Source of the DNA: a candidate division KSB1 bacterium
GTDB lineage: Bacteria; Zhuqueibacterota; Zhuqueibacteria; JANLFK01; Oleimicrobiaceae
Reading direction: 5' to 3'
DNA: 64,000 bases
NCBI GenBank assembly: GCA_034506335.1
Contig: JAPDPR010000002.1
Location: 62,001-126,000, forward strand
The notes under the pieces were generated by a model. The model was not told where the DNA came from and did no database searches. It saw only the letters and a program-made list of their open reading frames with translations. The translations under genes were made by a program, and so were the position numbers. Of this stretch, positions 59,207-64,000 are shown piece after piece (position 1 is the first letter of the stretch; each line of letters opens with the position of its first letter).

Positions 59207-60932
59207 GACCACCAGGCCCAAAGGAGTGTCCTGTTCCTATCTTGCCGCACTGGGAGGCGCAGTCCTCATCCTCGGGATCACCTTGACGCGCAACGTCCAG
59301 GCGCAAACAGTGTACGTGCCAGTTCGACACTGGGTCTACGACTTCTTGGAGCGAATGGAGACAAAGGGCCTTCTCCCTCATCTCTTGGGCAACACTAAAC
59401 CCCTCACCAGGATGGAGGTGGCCTTGTCCGTGGCTGCGCTCAGCGAGGGTCTGCGCCAGGGCACACGGCTCACTGCCGCTGAAACCGAAGCCGTGCGCTT
59501 TTTGGAGCAAGAGTTTCGTGAGGAGCTGACTAGGCTAGGCACTTCGCCGAATTCCGACCCCACGCGCCTGGAGCGACTGGTGCATAGCCGCTTGCTGGAT
59601 CGTTTCCTCCCCGATCTGATCTACGCCAATGGGCGGAACTTTTTGCATATTTCCAGTGCGCCGTTCACGATCTACTGGGACCCTATCCTGGTTCGTCGCC
59701 GGCTGATAGCTCACGCTGATACGCTAAGAAAAACCGAGCGCGTCTTCGAGAATACGAACGGCTTCGTGCTCTGGGGCTTCGTGGACAGGCACTTGGGCTT
59801 TTTCGTAGATGTGCGCGATTCCCGGCAGTGGGGCACCAGGACCTATCCGGTAGCCGGCACCAACTATACGTTGGAGGGCCTTGGCTTCGTGCGCAGCGCC
59901 GGCTCCTCCATTGACCACGACGAGACCTGCGCCTCCCTCGTGTTTCGCTGGTCGTTTCTCACTCTCCAGTATGGGAAGGACAGTAACCGCTGGGGGCCAG
60001 GGCGCCGGGGACAACTGGGTCTCTCGGATCGACCAACGTCCTACGACCTCGTGAAGGTGCAACTCGCTGGCAAGCGCATCAAATTGACCACCATGCTGGC
60101 GTGGCTGCAGCACTATGTGCCTGATTTTTTCCGTGGTGGTCACCAAGAAAAGGCGCTGGCAGCGCATCGCCTGGAGTTCTCCCTGAGTAAAGTCTTCGAC
60201 ATCGCCGTATATGAGACAGTTCTTTTTGCCGGCCGCCGCTTTGAACCGACCTACTTCAATCCGGTAATGTTCTTTCGCTCCGCGGAACACTACCTCGGCG
60301 ACCGCGATAACGCCACCATGGGCCTGGATGTGGAATGCAAGCCGATGGCAGGACTCCGCCTGTACGGCGAGCTCTTTATCGACGACCTGAGCACGAGCAA
60401 GCTCGGCACAGGTTTCTACGGCAACAAGACGGCGTTTCTGCTCGGCGCGCATACGGTCGATCCGTGCGGCCTCGCCGATGTTGAGGCGCGTGTGGAATAC
60501 GCACGCGTCCGGCCTTATACCTACTCGCACGCGTACGACGTTACTCGGTACACGCACTATGCGACTACCCTCGGGCACTGGATCGGCCCCAATGCGGACG
60601 ATCTCTACGCCGAACTCGCTTATCGCCCCTCGTTCTGGTGGGAACTGCGGCTATGGGGCGAGGCGCGGCGGCATGGGGCGAATCCCGAGGGCCAGAATGT
60701 TGGCGGTGATGCATCTCTGCCTCATGCGTACCCGCGCGACCCTGAGTACGTCCGGTTCTTGGCGGGAGTGCGCGAGCGGACCTCCACTGTGGGCGTTGCC
60801 ACCAGCTACCAAGTGGTCCGCAACGCCTTCGTGGCGCTCGCTTACACCTACAGCTGGGCGCGGACAGGGTGCATAGGTGGGGGTCTCATCAAACGCGGCG
60901 ACATCGATATTGTTTTGAGTTTGAATCTGTGA
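59184..60932 (+). CDS. Wzi-like capsule assembly outer-membrane protein
   Basis: 582 residues; signal segment LAALGGAVLILGITLTRNVQAQ. The N-terminal ~30-130 residues resemble a helical SLH-like or pre-barrel segment (VYDFLERMETKGLLPHLLGN ... LTRMEVALSVAALSEG). The remainder has alternating aromatic beta strands typical of a Wzi barrel, with LQYGKDSNRWGPGRRGQL near 270 and RRFEPTYFNPVMFFRSAEHY near 350, and a terminal strand ending in L. Wzi anchors capsule at the cell surface. The start lies within wecB; a GTG at 59199 is an alternative. Confidence 0.8.
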   Translation: MPSARVSKTTRPKGVSCSYLAALGGAVLILGITLTRNVQAQTVYVPVRHWVYDFLERMETKGLLPHLLGNTKPLTRMEVALSVAALSEGLRQGTRLTAAETEAVRFLEQEFREELTRLGTSPNSDPTRLERLVHSRLLDRFLPDLIYANGRNFLHISSAPFTIYWDPILVRRRLIAHADTLRKTERVFENTNGFVLWGFVDRHLGFFVDVRDSRQWGTRTYPVAGTNYTLEGLGFVRSAGSSIDHDETCASLVFRWSFLTLQYGKDSNRWGPGRRGQLGLSDRPTSYDLVKVQLAGKRIKLTTMLAWLQHYVPDFFRGGHQEKALAAHRLEFSLSKVFDIAVYETVLFAGRRFEPTYFNPVMFFRSAEHYLGDRDNATMGLDVECKPMAGLRLYGELFIDDLSTSKLGTGFYGNKTAFLLGAHTVDPCGLADVEARVEYARVRPYTYSHAYDVTRYTHYATTLGHWIGPNADDLYAELAYRPSFWWELRLWGEARRHGANPEGQNVGGDASLPHAYPRDPEYVRFLAGVRERTSTVGVATSYQVVRNAFVALAYTYSWARTGCIGGGLIKRGDIDIVLSLNL

Positions 60933-62218
60933 ACGACGGGCAGGGCAGCGTGCAAGAGGCCGAATTGTTCGCCAGGCGCCCGCTTTATGGTGACATTCTC
61001 CTATCCGTTGGGGGACGCACGGTTGCCGCCGCCCTGACCTTTGTCAAGACGGTGGTGCTGGTACGACTACTCGCACCGCCGGTGTACGGGCAGGTGGCAG
61101 TACTTCTTGCGTGGGGGTACATCGCTTCCGGCGCCACCGAATTGGGGTGTGGTGCCGCCTTCATCGTGCTGGAAAGCGGAGCGCCGCTTGACCAGCAGCA
61201 CCGCCGGTTCTGGAGGTTTGTCCGAACCAGGCTATTGGTGAGCGCGACTCTCATGGGCGCCTGGGTCTGCACCACTCTGCTGGGCGTGCCTCCACGGTCC
61301 GCCCTCACCGGCGCGGCGCTGCTCTTTGGCTTAGGACAAAACGTCTGTCACACGCCGGAGTTTCTCTACCAGGTGCAGCGGCGATTCGCGCCTTACGCGC
61401 GGTTCGTGGTATGGGTGGCGCTCGTGCAGCTGGCATGGAGCACAGGTGCCCTGGCGGCCTATCGCGTTTGGCACCTCAGCGATGAGACGCTGTGGTGGCT
61501 TCTTGCGCTGGCGCCCTGGAGTGCCAACCTCGTGGGGCTGGTTCCGCTCGCGCTCCAGGACCGCAGGCTTCTGGCGCCGCAAATAGGAGAAGATTGGGCT
61601 TATCTGAAGACCATGGTGGCATTTGGCAAGTGGGTGGCTTTGTGCGGCTTGCTTGCTTACGTGTACCAACGATGGGCGGTGATTGCCTTAGGAAAAACGG
61701 GTAACCCCGAGGCAGCGGGGGCCTACGACGTCGCGTTGACATGCGGGCAGGTAGTCAATATGTTGACTCTGGCGGCCGTCAGCGCCCTTTCTCCGCGCTT
61801 TGCCGCCACCCATGAGCGGGCCGCCGTCCGCCGGGGGTTAGTGCGCCTGTTTACCCGCGGCGGACCTGTGGTTGCTTTGGTGCTCGTTGTCTACTACCTC
61901 GTGCGTCGCACCGTCATTGGGACCGTGTTTGGGCCGCACTACCTGGCCAGCATTGTACCGTTAGATGCCTTGATGCCGAGTTTTGTGCTGACGCTCTTGA
62001 CCTTACCGATGGTCGCCTACACCACTTACGGCCTGCGCGCTCCCCAGGTGGTGTTCTGGGTCGCTCTTGGCCGAACTGCCCTGCTCGTGCTCGGTGCATA
62101 TCCGGCGACGCAGCACTACGGCGTGCTGGGGCTGGCCGTGCTGCAATCTGCCCTCGGGATTGGCGAGCATCTCTTGGTCACACTCTATGCGCTTTACGCG
62201 CCGAGGAGGAGCCGTTGA
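60929..62218 (+). CDS. Wzx-like polysaccharide flippase (MOP superfamily)
   Basis: About 429 residues, about 12 hydrophobic helices. The beginning RPLYGDILLSVGGRTVAAALTFVKTVVLVRLLAPPVYGQVAV is typical of polysaccharide biosynthesis (RfbX/Wzx) proteins, which flip undecaprenyl-linked units across the inner membrane. I chose the GTG overlapping the previous stop (GTGA); a further GTG at 60950 is possible, and a longer upstream frame from 60869 lies within the Wzi-like gene. Coupled by TTGA to the glycosyltransferase. Confidence 0.87.
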   Translation: MNDGQGSVQEAELFARRPLYGDILLSVGGRTVAAALTFVKTVVLVRLLAPPVYGQVAVLLAWGYIASGATELGCGAAFIVLESGAPLDQQHRRFWRFVRTRLLVSATLMGAWVCTTLLGVPPRSALTGAALLFGLGQNVCHTPEFLYQVQRRFAPYARFVVWVALVQLAWSTGALAAYRVWHLSDETLWWLLALAPWSANLVGLVPLALQDRRLLAPQIGEDWAYLKTMVAFGKWVALCGLLAYVYQRWAVIALGKTGNPEAAGAYDVALTCGQVVNMLTLAAVSALSPRFAATHERAAVRRGLVRLFTRGGPVVALVLVVYYLVRRTVIGTVFGPHYLASIVPLDALMPSFVLTLLTLPMVAYTTYGLRAPQVVFWVALGRTALLVLGAYPATQHYGVLGLAVLQSALGIGEHLLVTLYALYAPRRSR

Positions 62219-63303
62219 GGGTGACGTTCGTCCTCCCTTTCACCAGTTTGAGTGGCGGGGTAAAAGTGGTCTTTGAGCACGCCAACTGGCTGGTGGACCA
62301 TGGCCACAAGGTGACGATCGTGTATCCCTTGGTCCCCTACCGCTTCGGCGACGGCTTGGCCAATACGCGCAGGACGTGGCAGCAGCTCCGCGGCCTGGCA
62401 GCCAATGTGCTCCACCACAATACGGTGCCTTGGTTCCCCGTTCGTGCAACTCTACGGCCAGTACCTGCAGTCCGCGATCCTTTTGTCCCCGACGGCGACG
62501 CCGTGATCGCCACTGCCTGGCCGACCGCGTACTCTGTGGCTGCCCTTCCCCCACGCAAAGGCGAAAAGTTTTACTTCATCCAGCACTATGAGACCTGGCA
62601 TGGCTCACGGCAAGCGATCGACGACTCGTACCGTCTCCCCCTGAAGCACATCGTGGTGTCCACGTGGCTGGAGCGTCTGATGCGAGAACGGTTTGGCGCC
62701 ACTGTGGTGGGGAAGGTGCTGAACGGCGTCGATCACAGAGTGTTCTACAATCCGCACAAGCGCTTCCATAAGCCACGGCGGGTCCTTTTGCCCTATAGCC
62801 GTCTCCCGTGGAAAGGCACTACCGATGGTTTGGCCGCAATGGAGCTGGTTCGGCGCACTCACCCCAATGTGCAGCTGGTCATGTACGGGCTGGAGCGCGG
62901 TCAGGATGTCCCTCCAGACATTGAGTTCCACCTGCGTCCCATCGGCGAGCGCCTGCGCCGGCTCTACTGCTCGTGCGACATTCTCTTGTCTCCAAGCCAC
63001 TCTGAAGGCTTCGGCCTGCCGCCGCTTGAGGCCATGGCATGCAAGTGCGCAGTGGTGGCCACCAGGGTTGGCGCAATTCTGGAGTATGCCATCGAAGGCG
63101 AAACAGTGCTCACCGCACCTCCCGGTGATGTGGAGGGCTTGGCTGCTCAGGTCCGAAGGCTATTGGATGACCCACAGCTCCTGGAGAGCTTGTCACTTGC
63201 GGCCGGCAGCTATGTCGCTCAGTTTTCGTCCGAACAGGCTTCCGCGCGGTTTGCCCATGTTCTGATGGCCAATGTGCCAGCTGGAGGGAGCCAGCCTTTA
63301 TGA
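62215..63303 (+). CDS. Glycosyltransferase family 4 protein
   Basis: 362 residues, GT-B fold retaining glycosyltransferase. The N-terminal half begins VTFVLPFTSLSGGVKVVFEHANWL, the acceptor-side glycine loop. The C-terminal half has the donor-site signature SPSHSEGFGLPPLEAMACKCAVVAT (SEGFG-x3-EAMA) near 262-285. The start is TTG (62215), five bases after GAGGAGG, or GTG six bases later. Presumably adds a sugar to the lipid-linked repeat unit of the neighbouring cluster; donor and acceptor cannot be read. Confidence 0.9.
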   Translation: MRVTFVLPFTSLSGGVKVVFEHANWLVDHGHKVTIVYPLVPYRFGDGLANTRRTWQQLRGLAANVLHHNTVPWFPVRATLRPVPAVRDPFVPDGDAVIATAWPTAYSVAALPPRKGEKFYFIQHYETWHGSRQAIDDSYRLPLKHIVVSTWLERLMRERFGATVVGKVLNGVDHRVFYNPHKRFHKPRRVLLPYSRLPWKGTTDGLAAMELVRRTHPNVQLVMYGLERGQDVPPDIEFHLRPIGERLRRLYCSCDILLSPSHSEGFGLPPLEAMACKCAVVATRVGAILEYAIEGETVLTAPPGDVEGLAAQVRRLLDDPQLLESLSLAAGSYVAQFSSEQASARFAHVLMANVPAGGSQPL

Positions 63304-64000
63304 TCGTTCGCATTGCGGGCACATATGTCCACGTGTTGGAACTCCCTCTCCTGGTCTTCCTCCTCCTGGCCGTCACGGTGCGTTTGGCGAGAAATGGATT
63401 TCGTCTTAAGGCCACCGATGTAAGATTGCCCATGCTCCTGCTGCTCTCACTCGTGCTTTACACCTGCGCCATTGCCCTTTCCGCATGGAACGCGGTGGAC
63501 CTTGGGCGTGTGGCCAAATCTGCGCTCAAATGGGCAGAAGTCGTGGTACTTGTGGCGCTGGTTTTCGCCTGGGTGGAGAGGAAAAAAGAGTTTGCCCTCG
63601 TCTACTGGACGCTTGCTCTGTCAGGAACCTTGGCGGTTTTCCACGTATTGGTGCTGGTCGCGGTGGGCCGGTTGCCTTTGCTCGGCTACCGCCTCTTCCC
63701 CGGCATCGAGGCCCTTTTGGCCCTTGCCCTCCTGCTGCCGTTTTTGCGCAAGAGCAACCTGCTAATCGTGGTATTGGCAGCCGTCTGTGTCCTTTCCACC
63801 GTGCTCTCCATGTCCCGCACGGCGTGGATAGCTCTGCCGCTTCTGCTTTTCTTTGATTACAAGCGAAGTCTGCTTAGCGGCGCGCTCGTGCGCTCCGCCC
63901 TTGGCGGCATTGCGGTGGTCCTCATCGCCGTTTACCTCCTCGATCCCAATTTGCTTCTATATCGATGGACGGAGCTCTTTTCTGTTACTCACGTATCCAA
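63300..64000 (+). CDS. Polytopic membrane protein, O-antigen ligase/polymerase-like (3' end outside window)
   Basis: Begins with ATG overlapping the glycosyltransferase stop (ATGA) and stays open to the right edge, about 233 visible residues. It contains several hydrophobic helices, for example ELPLLVFLLLAVTVRLA, LLLLSLVLYTCAIALSAW and LLIVVLAAVCVLSTVLS, followed by the motif MSRTAWIALPLLLFFDY, similar to the SRxxWLAL segment of Wzy/WaaL proteins and to LTNTRGSWLGL in the O-antigen ligase-like protein at 24968. In this cluster a Wzy polymerase is expected and otherwise missing. Partial, so the family call is provisional. Confidence 0.75.
   Translation, partial: MIVRIAGTYVHVLELPLLVFLLLAVTVRLARNGFRLKATDVRLPMLLLLSLVLYTCAIALSAWNAVDLGRVAKSALKWAEVVVLVALVFAWVERKKEFALVYWTLALSGTLAVFHVLVLVAVGRLPLLGYRLFPGIEALLALALLLPFLRKSNLLIVVLAAVCVLSTVLSMSRTAWIALPLLLFFDYKRSLLSGALVRSALGGIAVVLIAVYLLDPNLLLYRWTELFSVTHVS

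Overview
This window is a gene-dense bacterial chromosome segment with high GC content (judged by eye). Several signatures point to an uncultivated lineage of the FCB superphylum, of the KSB1/Latescibacteria/Calditrichota/Marinimicrobia kind. These are secreted proteins ending in a FlgD-like (Por-type) C-terminal sorting domain with the NFPNPFNP-type motif, a GWxTD-domain protein, a DUF5683 protein, a DUF4834-like small membrane protein and a folK-deoxynucleoside kinase pair. LPS-type transport (MsbA, O-antigen ligase) and a Wza/Wzi export system indicate a diderm envelope. The phylum assignment is an inference; no rRNA gene is present, and I recognised no tRNA, CRISPR array, insertion sequence or prophage.

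Layout. (1) 1-9.4 kb, + strand: a giant TPR-CHAT protein (5' end outside the window), a dGTPase-like HD hydrolase and an ECF-type ABC ATPase, translationally coupled. (2) 9.4-11.4 kb: a sigma-54 activator without a receiver domain, then a small secreted FnIII/sorting-domain protein. (3) 11.4-17.75 kb, - strand: a five-gene operon encoding a Cys-rich small protein, an RmlD-like reductase, glutamine-dependent NAD synthetase, a secreted beta-propeller-like protein and a secreted M23-like/FnIII/sorting protein. (4) 17.8-21.2 kb: rlmH, the KH protein gene khpA (- strand), and groES-groEL with a perfect CIRCE operator and an intrinsic terminator. (5) 21.2-31.2 kb: folB-folK-dNK, a small membrane protein, MsbA-like exporter, O-antigen ligase-like protein, RidA, DUF5683, an SNF symporter, an HD hydrolase, a YfiM-like protein and purF. 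(6) 31.2-36.4 kb: a UbiA prenyltransferase, a 2[4Fe-4S] ferredoxin, an archaeal-style geranylgeranyl reductase and a CDP-alcohol phosphatidyltransferase, followed by ftsY and rimO. (7) 36.5-41.6 kb: a GWxTD protein, LD-carboxypeptidase, purN, a VanX-like dipeptidase and purH. (8) 41.7-47.9 kb: the rod-shape operon mreBCD-PBP2-rodA-lgt. (9) 48.5-54.5 kb: a 1,971-residue secreted protein with 16 Ig-like repeats of about 100 residues. (10) 54.7-64 kb: an exopolysaccharide/capsule cluster (Wza-, Wzz-, WecB-, Wzi-, Wzx-, GT4- and Wzy-like), running off the right edge.

The most notable items are: the tandem TPR-CHAT protein, whose first CHAT unit has lost both catalytic residues while the second keeps them; the compact four-gene set that looks like part of an archaeal-type isoprenoid ether-lipid pathway; and the 16-repeat surface protein, which shares its N- and C-terminal modules with the small protein next to the sigma-54 activator and is itself preceded by a near-consensus -24/-12 element. 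At least fourteen gene junctions use 4-base or similar stop/start overlaps, so most blocks are probably cotranscribed and translationally coupled.
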